The translations under genes and the position numbers were made by a program. 64,000 nucleotides of DNA from Raphanus sativus (taxonomy: Eukaryota; Streptophyta; Magnoliopsida; Brassicales; Brassicaceae): the NCBI RefSeq assembly GCF_000801105.2, contig NC_079512.1, positions 30,583,848 to 30,647,847 of the forward strand, written 5' to 3'. Under the pieces are notes generated by a model. That model saw only the letters and a list, made by a program, of their open reading frames with translations, searched no databases and was not told the DNA's origin. Positions within the stretch are counted from its first letter, which is position 1, and each line of letters begins with the position of its first letter. Shown here one piece after another: positions 1 through 12,607 of the stretch.

Positions 1-53
1 TATGTGTATTAAAACATTTCATCCACTTGTCGTCAGTTAACAAGTGTACTTAA

Positions 54-647
54 GGCATCTCCAACCTATAACATCATTTTAATGTCGAATCTACATTTTA
101 GTGTAATTTTAGCACTAAATATTTTTGAATCTCCAACCACAACACCAAATACTACACTAAAAATGAATACTCTTCATTATTATATTATTAATTAAGATTC
201 TTTTGATATTTTTAATAGTTTTGATAAATATTAATTATTTTATGACTAAACTATTTAGATCAATATTAGAATTTTAACTACAATAACTATTTCTATTTCA
301 AAATTTTAAATTAAACTAATGTATTTTAATTTTTTGTATTTTATATAAAATCATATTAATTAAAATTTAAATATAACAAAATAACTATGACATTTTAAAA
401 TATTTAATTCAATTGTAAAATAATCGTAGAAATCAAATGTAATCAAACGTAACTAAATAATGCATAGAATAAACAGTTTTGATAGAAAAATTTGCCGTTG
501 CTACGTTATTACACTAAATATAGTGTGACATTATAGCAAAAAAAACAGAATCGCACTAAAATGCAGTGAAATGTGCCAGTTCGGTTGGAGTGGAAAAACA
601 TCACATCACACACGTCAAAATAGCTAACCGTCACGTTGGAGTTGGCC
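54..647. mobile_element. Harbinger/Tourist-like non-autonomous element
   Basis: The ends are imperfect inverted repeats: the left end starts GGCATCTCCAACC and the right end, reverse-complemented, starts GGCCAACTCCAACG. Both are flanked by TAA (51-53 and 648-650), which fits the three-base target duplication of the PIF/Harbinger superfamily. The interior is AT-rich with no coding capacity. Superfamily assignment is inferred from TSD length and the TIR. Confidence 0.55.
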
Positions 648-1423
648 TAATAGTTTCTCAAAAGAATATGAACCTTGATGTGAGAGACAATTCTGTCTAC
701 GTTTCTTAACTTTCATTATTTTTTTGTTTGAAAAACCATATGGCCTAGACTCTATATCATACATTTCTTGTTTAATGGTGGAATTTAAAAGAAATAAAAT
801 TATATTTTTAAGAAATTGGTGAGTCTCTTACCTTCAACTCTTTAATGATGCCCTATGAACCAATGATTCTTTCAAAATTAGGGAATCAGTAATCATAATG
901 GGAAAATTTGATGTGACATAAAAGAATCTCTAAGAAGTGATCGATTCATGAACAAATGGCAAACAATTGTAACCGGTCACATCGTATAATGCATCTCGGG
1001 GATAAATGCAAACCTTTAGGCTTTCTTACATATTTTAACAAATTGCTGCGTCACATTTGCCCATTTCTACATATATAGTTTTGGATCTTTTTATATATAT
1101 TTTTTACCTTTTCCAAATTCCCTTTATGGAATTTCAAAAACCATGTACATACATAACTTTTACAATATGATTTCTTATGCAAGTGATTGTTACTTGCCAC
1201 TTCCAAAGTTGGTTTAGAGGTTATAAGTTTGGTCCAATATTTTTAAATGTCCAAAATTAGATACATATTTAATTTTAAAACTAAAATAATAATATATATG
1301 TTTGAAATAGTTGTTATTCTATTTTGATTAAAATATTATTTTTACATTACAATTTTTAATTATGAAAATAAATAGTATTATAATTTTTATAGAGATTAAT
1401 TTAAACTAGTAAAATATTTTGAA

Positions 1424-1590
1424 CCGCTTTTTATCCACTTTTTCTATTCGAACATATGTTTTGAACCGCTAGATACGCTAGATCCACATTTAAACCGCTC
1501 GATCCGCTTGATCCACTCTTGTTCCGCTCAATACGCTTGATCGGTTAAAACCGCAACGCTTGATCCGCTTTCTCCATTCGGAGCCTAAAT
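1424..1590. repeat. GATCCGC-rich repeat patch
   Basis: A short patch with many close variants of GATCCGCTT and AACCGCT, in an otherwise AT-rich spacer. It looks like the terminal part of a decayed transposon, but no partner end was found. The rest of 651-1879 shows no gene or clear repeat; its right end is the 3' flank of the NAC gene. Confidence 0.3.
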
Positions 1591-1879
1591 GATTCTAAGA
1601 TGTCATTCTCTTTGCATATATTTCGGAACATAAAAATAAGACTATCATATAATCATTAAAGCTATACCAATTAGTAAATTAAAATAGTTATTCCACAGCA
1701 TACAATATGTATTCATTAGTAATATGAAAACCAAACTCAAAAGCAACCATATAATTATTCTCTACAAATAAAATGCAAAGCGACTTCCAAATCCAACTTT
1801 ATGACAACTCTTCGTCCAGGACTCCAACGTTAAAAGGCGTTTCTGTTCAGAAGAAAGACCCCCACACACTTCCTTCTAC

Positions 1880-3029
1880 CTAGAAAAGGTTTGAGTAGGC
1901 GAATGAGCCGGTTTGGTCGTATTCATAATTTGGCCAATATCCGGTCGGCATTGATTGGTCAATGTCCTGATCAACGTTCAAATAAGAAGAACTCTCGGGA
2001 AATCCCACGTGGTGGTTGGCCTTATTTACTGGAAAATGTAAATTGGAAAATTCAGAAACACCCTCCTGAGTATGAGGATAATCCTATTTATATCACAAAA
2101 GCAAATCAGACCATTAGGTGTTTATAAAAAGCTGTTTTGGTGTAGATATTAGAAGGTACCTTGGAGGAATCAAGGATGAAATCAGTAGATTGCCAAATGC
2201 TAGTAGAAGATTTGTTTGTAGTTGAATAAGGCTTGAATGATTGAAGTTGCGTCGTTTCATCGCGACATGGAGAAGTCGCAAGGCTAGAGCAACCAGAGCT
2301 AATAGCTTGTTCATCTTTATTTTTCAAAGTTTTGGTCTTAAGTTGGCTCTTTTTGACTACGCGACATAACGCGAAAGCTCCCTGAAATTCAAACATATTT
2401 AGTTTTCAGGTATTTTTCAATATGTCAAATATATGTATACGTTATGAAATTGGATAAACAAATTATTATTTTTCACCTTGAAATTTGGTGATTTTTGAGA
2501 AAGATTGTCATCGTTTAGACGATATTCATGCATAAACCAGTTAGTTCTAGCACCTAATGGGGCACGACCTTCATAGAAAACTAGTGTTTTCCGGTAGCCG
2601 GTTAAGACACCCGACGATCTACATGTAATTTTCCGGTCTTTGCCAGTTGGTTTCCAATAACCAGTTTTTGTAGCTCTATTAGATCGTAAACCGTTTGGAT
2701 ATTTTTTGTCCTTTGGACAGAAAAAAAACCATTCCATGTCTCTATTAGGAAGGAAAGATTGATCTAAAAACAAAAATGACAAATTTCAAAAAAAAAGTTT
2801 TTTAATGATCATGATAATTAAATTAAATATATAAATAAAAATAATTAAAGCTTGATTTTGGTTTTAAATTACCTGGCAACTCCCAAGGATCGAATTTGTA
2901 TAAATCAATAACAGGAATTACTTCAAGCTCGATCTCGAGACCTTCCACTTTTCTAGTTAAGTAATAGCCTATAAGCTCTTGATCTGTTGGATGAAATCTG
3001 AATCCTGGAGGTAAACATGAACTTCCCAT
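1880..3029 (-). CDS. NAC096: NAC domain transcription factor, ANAC096-like
   Basis: Plant-specific DNA-binding transcription factor, expected in the nucleus. Exons: 2873-3029, 2477-2763, 2160-2381 and 1880-2083; all introns are GT-AG and phase is kept, giving 289 residues. The N-terminal ~155 residues hold the NAC domain: [14 protein letters not shown] (subdomain A), [15 protein letters not shown] (B), the [15 protein letters not shown] and [11 protein letters not shown] blocks (C) and [10 protein letters not shown] (D). The C-terminal part is the variable activation region, Ser/Thr-rich, ending near [15 protein letters not shown]. The last exon is easy to miss because exon 3 reads on into the intron for 17 codons before a stop. 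Compared with the usual GYWKATGKDR, this copy has Pro for Ala. From memory the closest match is Arabidopsis ANAC096 (At5g46590), linked in published work to ABA and dehydration responses through ABF factors. Start chosen at the conserved [10 protein letters not shown]. Confidence 0.9.
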
Positions 3030-3684
3030 TTGCGTAATTAACTCTTGTTACTGCGACACAAGATATTTATAATCTACTAAATATCTTGTATATTCAGAAA
3101 TATACACTTTTGACACTTGATTTTTCTTAAGAAAAAGGCAAATAACGTTGATCATTGTCCTAAAGAAACCTCATGATTACAAAAAGATCAAACCGAAACT
3201 AACTGAATTCCACTTCTTAATATCAAACTAAGTGAATAAACGGTAACAGTAACCACAAATGTAAGATTAAAATTGAAAAAAATAGCGAAAGAACACTGGA
3301 GTTTGAATTTGAAGAAGAGATAGTTGCTAGGGGTCAAAGACACTGAGTGAATAAAACGGTGATCTGACTTTAAATATGAGATTAGCTATATAAGAAACTA
3401 AAAGGGTTAGCCCGTAATAAGTTTAGGAGAATGATTAAGGAAGGGAAAGTTAGTAGAGCGTTAAATGGTTGTGGAGCAATGAATATATATAGCACAATGT
3501 TTTGAACTATGGGGTAAATTAAGTAAATACGGATTGTGAGTAACTATATCGTATTATATTATAATGCTATGTAAAATTCAGAAGAAAAATAGTAAGACAC
3601 ACACCGAAAGCACACAAAGACACTGCTTGTCTTAAGAGTTCCCAAAATTTCAATAGAAGATGGACCCACCTGGTCTCAAAAGCA
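3030..3684. promoter_or_regulatory. 5' flank of the NAC gene
   Basis: AT-rich upstream region of the minus-strand NAC gene, presumably carrying its 5' UTR and promoter. No open reading frame of interest and no motif that I would assign with confidence. Confidence 0.35.
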
Positions 3685-3777
3685 CACTAGTTTGTACACC
3701 ACAGTTCAGCTATAACACTAGTTTGTACACCACAGTTCAGCTATAACACTAGTTTGTACACCACAGTTCAGCTATAA
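3685..3777. repeat. Three exact 31-bp tandem copies
   Basis: The unit begins CACTAGTTTGTACACCACAG and is repeated three times without a mismatch (starts 3685, 3716, 3747). A decayed continuation with CACCACAG-TTCAGCTATAA variants runs on to about 3905. The perfect copies imply recent expansion. They lie about 660 bp upstream of the NAC start codon. Confidence 0.9.
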
Positions 3778-3950
3778 CAGGAGTTCACATCACACATCAC
3801 ACACCACAGTTCACCTATAATGCTATAACACGAGTTCACACACCACAGATCAGCTATGAGCCTATAACACGCTCACCACAGATCAGTTATAAGCCTATAA
3901 CACAAGTTTTTTTTTTTCTTCTTATTAAAATATAACACAAGTTTTTAGGA

Positions 3951-4620
3951 CTGGTCATTTTATCAGTTAATTTAATTTGATATGTTTCGTTTCAATTTTA
4001 TCAAAAAATCTGGATATCCGTAAATCTTCGAAGCAAATAAAATATTAATAATCAATATACGTTAAAACGAAACAAATCACAAATACTAAAAATATTAAAG
4101 TCATATATTTGATCTGCTCCGACATTTATACAAATATATGTATATGTACAATTACATATATATTTTTATATAATTATTGTTTCAACATTAACTTTATTAA
4201 TTTTATTTATAAGACTACTTAGATAAATATTAAATTAAGAAAATAATATTAACTCTTTATAAAAACTCTTTATAAAAACTATAATTCTTCTAAAAATTTA
4301 TGTTTTATTAAAACATTTAATTAATTTTTAAAATTTTATGAAACATATAATTTCACTAATCTTTATTCTATATTTTATATTATTTTAAAGATATTTTTTG
4401 AAAACAAACTTGTATATTTTCTAAATTTATTTGTATTGAACAAAGTGGAGAAGATATCCGTAAATATTCGCAAATATCTATAAATTTTTTGGATATCCAG
4501 AAAATCAGATATCTTTAGTTTTCCGAAGCAAAGCAAATCAAAAAATTGAATATCCGTAAAATACAAAACAAACATCAAATACTAAAAATTATGATAGTAT
4601 TGGATCCACATCCACCCTGG
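3951..4620. repeat. Dispersed GATATCCG repeat, copy 1
   Basis: AT-rich element with recurrent GGATATCCGTAAAT and AAACGAAACAAATC words near both ends in opposite sense. The same words recur at about 5849-6145, 12608-13272, 14142-14640 and 34027-34615, so this is an interspersed family. No coding sequence and no firm target duplication. Confidence 0.5.
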
Positions 4621-4726
4621 ATTCTTACACCACAGTTAAGCTATAAACCCATTACCTGTTAATACAATATATCGTTAATCAATGCTTATCTATTAAGTTC
4701 ACAACTATCTCTGAAACACAATGCGT

Positions 4727-5385
4727 TGAAAGCCAATCCGGACACTGAACCGGACTACTAACCGGATCACTGGATCATTGAGTCGACCGCGGTGTATCGC
4801 GGGTCAAAAAATAAATTAATTTTATTATATAATAATATATTAGTCATGAAAACAAAAATATAGAAACTAAAGTTAATATTTTCTAAATGTTTGGATATGT
4901 ATATATTTTATATTTTAAAGAAATATTTAGAAAATACTTAACTTTACTTTTTATATTTTCATTTTTATTTAATATACAAACTATCAAAAAATAGCATAGA
5001 CTATTTAAGTTAGAAACATGTAAAACAAAAAAAAATTATTTGTTAATCGGCAAAGAACAGAGTTGTAAAACTTAGAACTTAGAATATATTTTACTACAGA
5101 TTTATAATAAACAAAAAAATCGAAAAGAAAAAAGGAAGAAGAAACAGAAGATACAGAGCCAGTAGAATTAGCAGAAGAAGAAGAACGATGAAAAAAAACC
5201 CGAAAAAACTAATTTTTGATTGGAAATTTAGAATATAAAAGAGAATCTAAAAAATAACTAAAAGTTTTAGAAAATGTAAAAGTTATCTATTGGTTCAACC
5301 AGTAGTTCAACCGGTACTGGGTTTCAAGTTTTTGCGGGTTTTTGCGGGTTTTTAAATTTAGGTTTCAAAACACCGCTGAAACATT
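4727..5385. repeat. Non-autonomous element related to 49546-49906
   Basis: Shares with 49546-49906 a run containing TTATTATATAATAATATATT followed by an AAACTAAAGTTAATATTTT block. Both are edged by words of the TTTGAAAC / TTTTGAA type and by ACCGG-rich segments. No protein is encoded. Class uncertain; a TIR-type MITE is likely. Confidence 0.45.
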
Positions 5386-5848
5386 ATTAAGTGATTTGAA
5401 CACATATTATCGTTAATTTTTATTTAATTTAGTTTTTTTTTGTGAAATCGGAGAAAGTAACTTTTATGTCATAAAAATCGGTTCTGATTTATTGTAGCCA
5501 AAACTATTTCTTCCACGACAGCATGAGTGAGACAAAATAGCTTTCAACTTCTTAGACAGGGATAACGAAACTTTGACGAATTCCATTTATGTATTACTTT
5601 TCCAAATTTTATTCATTGCTTGTTTGATTTTTCAACAGATAATGCGAAGTTTTCAGAGTCATCATGAATGATAATACAGTCAAACCATTATCACAAATCC
5701 ATTAGGGAATCGCATTAAAAGCGTTTTAGCAATATGAACTCAAATTCAGCATATCCGATGTGATTTCTCTTGAGGCAAGGTTTGGTCTATAAATAATGAT
5801 AGTTTGATGGTTTATTGTGCCAACCTAATAGCTTATATGAATTAGCGG

Positions 5849-6145
5849 TAGACATGGATTGAATAGTACCATATTTTCTGGTATTTATGATTTACTTCGT
5901 ATCTTAGTTGAAAAAATAACGGATATCCAAAAATTATATATATTTGTAAATATTATAGATATCTTATCCAAGTAAATTTACAAAGCATTATACATATTTG
6001 TGATTTGCTTCACTTTTAATGTATGTTGATTTTTAATATTTATTTTGTTTCAGAGATTTACGGATATCTGATTTTTTGGATCGGATCGGAACGAATAACA
6101 AATCAAATCAAATTTAACAGATAAAATGTTCAGTCCTAATCTGAA
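5849..6145. repeat. Dispersed GATATCCG repeat, copy 2
   Basis: Short copy of the family seen at 3951-4620: ACGGATATCCAAAAATTATA near one end and an ACGGATATCTGATTTTTTGG block near the other. Non-coding. Confidence 0.45.
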
Positions 6146-6439
6146 GCATGGTGTTCATTTTGGCACTGAATGCAGTGATATCTTTGTGGAGTTAATGCTT
6201 GTAAAAATGTTTTACCAAACAAATAAAGAAGCCGGTCAAGATAGTGGATTTTTTTTTAAAGATGGAAAAAAAATTAAGACATAAATATATCCATTGAAAA
6301 TTGCTAAAACTGAAAAACAGAGAAATAAAACAACCTCTAAACATTGGATTTTGTTTTCTGAAATAAGGTTCTCTAATTGTTTATTTTTGTTTGATTCTTA
6401 TTTTTTTTGTTTCAGTTTAATTATTGTTGTAGGAAAAAA

Positions 6440-6605
6440 ATCTGTTTAAAAATGTCGTTTTAGAATTTTAATACAAAATTTATTAATAATATTTTCTAAT
6501 TTATTTTTTTATTGATTGAAATATGGTTAGATGTATAAGTAGTTGTGTATTTATTTTAGAGATATACAAAATCACATATTTTCTTAGTTTCTGTGCATAA
6601 ACTTT
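6440..6605. mobile_element. Relic of the MITE found in the methyltransferase intron
   Basis: Contains GAAATATGGTTAGATGTATA and neighbouring sequence that match the element at 51914-52127 over about 150 bases with scattered changes. The terminal CTCCCT motif is lost here, so this is a decayed copy. Confidence 0.5.
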
Positions 6606-6957
6606 CACGTATTATAAAAATATGGAAATCGTGACTTGATTCTACTGCTTCTTTAATTTTTATTTCTTTTTCTCTAGTACAGTATTTGATTAAACAATAT
6701 GAATAAAAGCAATGATGCTTGCTTGATTTTTATTAGCTAATATATTAAGTATTACCTTTTTATTTATATAATATTACAAAATGTGGAAAAGGTGATTTGA
6801 TTTGATGATTATATATTTTTTTACAGTACAACATTTGACTATAAACAAAAAGAATTAAAAAGATATGATCTGGCTTTGCGGGTGTCAACTAACATTTACC
6901 TACTTCAAACCAACTGAACCAGCTTATACTTCTGTACATTGGCCCCTAAAATAATTA

Positions 6958-7218
6958 CTCCCTCCGTTTCTTAAAGAGTGTCGTTGTGACATTTTTCACA
7001 CATATTAAGAAAGTTGTTGAAATATATGTAAGTTGTAATTAATTATACCTCTTTAACCAATAGTATTTTAGATAAATAAAATTATTTATAAAATCAATGC
7101 AGTTTGCAATTAATTTTCAGCTGGAAGTTAGTATAATTTACATTGGAATTGTAAAGTGACACTCTTTGTGTAACACAAAAATGAACTCAGAGTGACACTT
7201 ATTATAAAACAGAGGGAG
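6958..7218. mobile_element. Stowaway-like MITE, 261 bp, copy A
   Basis: Ends CTCCCTCCGTTTC and GAAAC-type complement ...ACAGAGGGAG, flanked on both sides by TA (6956-6957, 7219-7220), the hallmark of Tc1/mariner Stowaway MITEs. Its length equals that of 33055-33315, which is an inverted copy with about 90% identity by eye. Confidence 0.85.
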
Positions 7219-7384
7219 TATAAATTACCGTGGAAGTCAGTGCTTAACGAGCTTGTTTACCAGACCGACCGACTCTAATAAAAAATGAGCTAGAAGAATC
7301 TACTTCAAAAATATCAGATTTTTGAAATTTATACGCAGAAATTTTAAAGTTCGCACTTATTAGAGCTCACATTACCTAAATCAC

Positions 7385-8010
7385 ATATACTTCATTTGTA
7401 GTTTTGGAAGTTTCGGCGAGAAAATTTAATTTTGTGGTTTCAGCAATAAAATGTAAGTTTTATGTAAAACTTAATTTTGCAAATTTATGGCTTTGGCAGA
7501 AAACTTTAATTTTGCAATTTTGCTGAAAAATCATTATTTCCGATTTTGGTGAAAATGTAGTTTTTAGGTTTTGGTCAAAATGTGGATTTATGGTTTTGGC
7601 GAAAAATACAATTTTATTGTTTTTATGAGAAAAGATAATTTATGGTTTTGTTGAAAAAATAACAATTTTATAGTTTTGGTAGAAAAATGTAATTTTGCGT
7701 AAAGAAAAAACTTCGTTTTACAATTTTTGCAGGTTTTGGAAAGTCGATTTTGTGATTTTCCAGTTTTGGTAAAAAAATATGATTTTGTGATTTTGGCGAA
7801 AAACGAAAAAATTTAATATTGTAATTTCGCATCCAATTTTGCGGTTTTGGTAAAAAAAATTTTGTTTGTAAAAACTGTTGATGAAAAAAACATAATATTG
7901 TGATATTATTGAAAAACTTAACTTCAGAATTTTTGTCGATTTTATTGAAAAACTCAACTTCGTAATTTTTGTAAAAATGTTTTTTTTGCAAAAGTGATTT
8001 TTTGTTTTCA
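7385..8010. repeat. Degenerate minisatellite, TTTTGGTGAAAA type
   Basis: More than a dozen imperfect units of roughly 35-45 bases, each with a core like GTTTTGGCGAAAAA followed by ATTTAATTTTGCG. Long reading frames in this stretch are an effect of the repeat and encode no plausible protein. From here to 8762 nothing else is recognisable, apart from a 70-codon minus-strand frame at 8324-8536 of unknown meaning. Confidence 0.65.
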
Positions 8011-8762
8011 AGGAAAACCTAAATCTACTATTTTAAAATACATCATAATAATAATTAATATAAAGTGGTTATTTTTATATTTCCATTGAAGAGTATCTAA
8101 GTTTTTTTTAATTTTAAGATATAAATGTTACCTCCAAATTCTACATATTTTGGCATTTAAATTATCTTAATTTTCTAGATGTTTTGAATTTTGCATCGAG
8201 ATGCATCATTTAGATGGTTGTGCAATTGTGTCCAAACGAGCAATATTTAAATAGTCATCCAGATGCAATATCCAACATAAAAAACAAAGATGACTTCAAG
8301 GTTTCAGTTTTTTCTTGTTTTGCCTAAAATTCATCTCGCAAACATAAAACAATGTGTGTTGCTTCTTTAACAACCAAAAAGTAGAGAGACACCAATCTGA
8401 CAAAACCAGCTCGTTGAGGAATACCACCGATATCTAATAGAGCAATAGTCTCAACGAGTATCTCCGAGACCAATAAAGTAACAAGACGGTTGCTTTTACC
8501 GTTAGTATGATTTTGAAGATGCATCTTAATACACACTCAGGATAATTAAAAAACACTTAACTAATTAGAACAGTTTTGCCTCGTGTGGAAAATAAATATC
8601 ATAGATAATGATCATACATGCACTATAGTGTCGGCGGAAACATGCGTAAATATGTTTTCGATCCTAAGTGACATATAAAAATATTTTATCAGATAGAAAA
8701 AAATAATAAAAATAAAACATACAATAGGATTTTATTCTCCACCCCATATTTTATGTGTCTTA

Positions 8763-9701
8763 GAGCATCTTCAACCCTACTCCATTTTCTACTCCAAATA
8801 TTATTTTGAAATAAAATCTTCTCAAACTTCATTTCATTTTCAACTCCAAAATGGAATAATGACTAGAGTTACTCTATTTATGGATTAATCTTACACACTA
8901 TTCCATTTTGGGATTGAACTTTTTTAATTTATAAAATAGTCATTTAAATATTTAATGTTCTTATTTCTTACTTAAATAATATTTTAAAATGATAAAATAA
9001 CATGAAAAACAAGATATTTCATTATTTAATAATTTGACATAAAATGCATAATATAATTAAACAACATAAATAATATAAAATAAAAATAAAAATAACATAA
9101 AATAAATGATTTAAATGTCCGATTTCAAAAATTTCTTACTCGATTTAAGAATATCAAAGATAAAGAACTTTTTTTTTTCATTGCGAAATGAATTAGTTGA
9201 TCATTTGTGGAAAATATTCTAATGCTTATTATTGAACCAACTTATATATTATGTTTTATTTTTATTTTTTAATTTCTTGTACCTTTTAATAATAAATGTT
9301 TAATTTAAATAAATTATATTTTAAGGCATTTTTGCAAACATAAATAGTTGAGGTTAATTGGTAGATTTTTATAAGTATAAGATATTATTAATAATTATTA
9401 ACAATTTTTGGAATAAAAATGGAGTAATGCATTAGGGCATCTCCAATCCCATTCCATAATTTACTTCAAATTGAGAAATGGAGTTGAAAATGGAGTGGAA
9501 AATAGAGTGATGACCAAAAAATAAAAAACATTACTCAATATTTTTTTATTTTTAGTCGTCACTCCATTTTCCACTCCATTTTCAACTCTATTTCTCAATT
9601 TGGAGTAAATTATGAAGTAGTGTTGGAGATGATCTTAGAGTAAAACTTTACTCTATTTTAGAGTTGCACGTAAAATTTAGAGTAATATATTGTAGATGTT
9701 C
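8763..9701. mobile_element. Harbinger/Tourist-like element containing a nested copy
   Basis: Left end GAGCATCTTCAACCC and right end (reverse complement) GAACATCTACAAT, flanked by TTA at 8760-8762 and 9702-9704. A second element of the same type sits inside at 9435-9634. The interior is AT-rich and non-coding. PIF/Harbinger assignment rests on the TTA duplication and the GGGCATCTCCAAC-like termini common in Brassicaceae. Confidence 0.6.
9435..9634. mobile_element. 200-bp foldback MITE nested in a related element
   Basis: An almost perfect palindrome: about 85 bases from GGGCATCTCCAATCCC pair with the other half, leaving a small A/T loop around 9520-9550. Flanked by TTA at 9432-9434 and 9635-9637. 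A transcript would form a long hairpin, typical of young MITEs. Confidence 0.8.
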
Positions 9702-9704
9702 TTA

Positions 9705-10780
9705 GAGTATCTACGACTCACTGCATAATTTACTCTAGAATGGAGGGAAATACAATTTTGAACAAATAAAAAAAGGTATTACATAGCAATGCGCTGTCCA
9801 CGTCCATTAAATTGCCGGAAAAGCGTAGCACGGGCAATTGACCGTCGATTTGGCACTATTCAGATAGTTAACCGGCTGGAGTTAAAAAGTATTCTATTTT
9901 ATCGATTTTATGTCCAAAATCTCAAGTTATAATACAAATATGATTGATCATGGTTCTAACGGACAAGATTACGAAGAAAAGGTAAAGCAATTGTCAAAAA
10001 GAAGATAATTTTTTTTAGCATTTTACCAGAAAAAACAGTAAAAGAGTTGTTTCCTTTTAAAACATGTGTTTGGAGTTTTAGACATTTGAACCTAACTAGA
10101 TATTTGAAAATCTTAGGTTCAAATTTGAATTGATTCTTCTCTAATCTGGATCGATTCAGATTTATAACTAAAACACTTAAAAAATATCTATAACTTCAGG
10201 TATTTAGAATCCGAAAAATCTAAAAACTCAAAATTTCATCAAAATTTTGTCAAAACTCATCATGTCTATCTTAAAATTTGTTATATAACAAAAAACTATT
10301 AGTAACTGAAATTAAACATTTTCAAATTCCAAAGTTGACATTTGAAATTTCAGATTACTAGAAAATGTTACAAAAATAATAATGAAGATTTCTGATGAAA
10401 AGATATTTCAACTAAATTATAAATTAAAATATACAAACAAGAACAAATAAAATCATGGTGTTTTGGATATTCATATTTTTGGTCGAATATAAATCAGTTC
10501 TTGTCGGATCGGATGTATTCGAGCCGATTATTTTCAGTTCTAATTATTTCGGATATTGGAAATTTAGACCCAATTATATACTATAAATTTGTGCTTCGAT
10601 TTTGGTTCATGTATTTTGGGTTAGTTCCTGTTCGATTTTTCGAATCTAGGTAAAATGTTGTGAAAGTTAAAATAAGGGCATTTCCAAATTAAATATATTA
10701 AGCATAACAAAAATTGGTGTTCTTGTGGATAATTTAATTTTGATTGAGTTATTAATATATTTTTTATATAAGGAAAAAAT
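9705..10780. other. AT-rich spacer without recognisable gene
   Basis: I see no coding region, RNA gene or well-formed element. There is a short partial echo of the neighbouring Harbinger-like sequence just after 9705. Confidence 0.5.
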
Positions 10781-11219
<439 letters not shown>

Positions 11220-12094
11220 TTATTTTATCATCAATAAACCTAAAAAACTCCACACACACACATTCTTCTCTCTCAAGTTATAAACCATGACCTAATTAAG
11301 ACTATGATTAACCCCAGTTTTTTAACTGGGGTTCTTAGTTTTTAGATTTTAATTAAAAAAGCCTAAAAACTGTTTCTGAAATAAAAAAAATATAAAAATT
11401 GTTTTTTAGTCGAAAATTGTAAAAAAAATGTCAAATCATTTTGATCAAAAAAAATGTCAAATCATGAGTTTAGAAACTCCATTAAAAGATCAGAGTTAAT
11501 CAGGCTCTAAGTGACTTTGGTGAGGGGCTTACCTAACACTAAACAACGTTGAATTTCTTACATAAACTAATCACCAATTAATCTGTGATTACTTTCCGAT
11601 TTTTTTATTAGACACCAGACGCAAAATCTGAGAATAGAATAATACCTAACTAGTTTCTGAACATTGATAGCATTAAGCCATGAACCGACACCAACTCATA
11701 ATGGTCAATTGGTCATCGTGTTTTTCGTTTCTTCCAACTAGTGTATTTTCTTGTTCACGATTCCAGAAATCTATATATATATAGCTTTGCATTTTTAGGC
11801 AAATAATTATCGCGGCATAAAAAAGGATCTCCCTGGAATGAAAAACACAAGTAATTACGTCATAAGGAAGGAGCCTACGACATAAGATAACAGACATTCT
11901 ATGTTGACAACACTAGTCATATAAGGGTGAAGGGTCTATACAATAGTACTTTATACGTTTGACAATATGGGGTTACTATTTACTAATATACTTTAAAAAT
12001 ATTCGGGTTTAAATTCATATCAGTCAAATGTGTATTTTACCTATTGTAAGAAAAAATATATTTATAATAGTCTTTAACTTAATGCTATTATCTT
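11220..12094. other. Spacer without recognisable gene
   Basis: AT-rich sequence with a short CA-rich run near 11250. A minus-strand 74-codon frame at 11673-11897 resembles nothing I know. No element boundaries were found. Confidence 0.45.
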
Positions 12095-12420
12095 TGTTAG
12101 TGATGACCACGATCTTATAGGTGCCATATCTAAACCATCAGCTTGGCCATCTCTCAAGTTTTACTCCCTCAATTATTAGCCTGGCTGCATAATATAGTAG
12201 ATTGGAAAGTCCAATTCCATCCTCATCATCACATTATTGGCGCAAAGCTCATTGCTAGTAAGTGTGATCAAGAAGGATCTTTATCAATCTTACATAGCTT
12301 CTCGTTTTCCTTCTTGGCTTAGCCATCTTTTTGTATAAGCTTCTACTTGATTGATGTTGATCCTTTGTGTGTCAGTTGTACCCCTTTTTCAATGCAATGC
12401 AATACAAGTGTTTGGAAAAA
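12095..12420 (+). mobile_element. LINE 3' remnant (RNase H tail)
   Basis: The frame starting near 12099 reads SDDHDLIGAISKPSAWPSL before decaying. This resembles the end of the ribonuclease H-like domain carried by plant LINE retrotransposons (an Asp-containing turn, then a P-x-x-W-P segment). Stops and frame breaks follow, then a pyrimidine-rich 3' region and GTGTTTGGAAAAAAAATAG, a possible A-tail at about 12410-12424. Family assignment is by resemblance only. Confidence 0.45.
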
Positions 12421-12607
12421 AAATAGTTTTTGATTTTCATTGGTTTTGACCTTACATTTATAAAATATATACGTCTAGTATAAAGGATTTAAAGAGGAAA
12501 ATGACACATTGGGAATAATCCTTACAACAAAAGCAACTCACTCATACACGACTACACGAGGAGCGATACTCGGACTATATATGCTAAAAAATTGTGCTAC
12601 AACTAAG

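Noticed and set aside
7668..8011. Two overlapping minus-strand frames of about 100 codons
   Set aside because: They arise from the GGTTTTGG-type minisatellite; the composition is Phe/Lys/Asn-rich and the frames follow the repeat period.
8324..8536. 70-codon minus-strand frame as a small gene
   Set aside because: Unknown sequence, no splice or promoter context, within a repeat-rich spacer.
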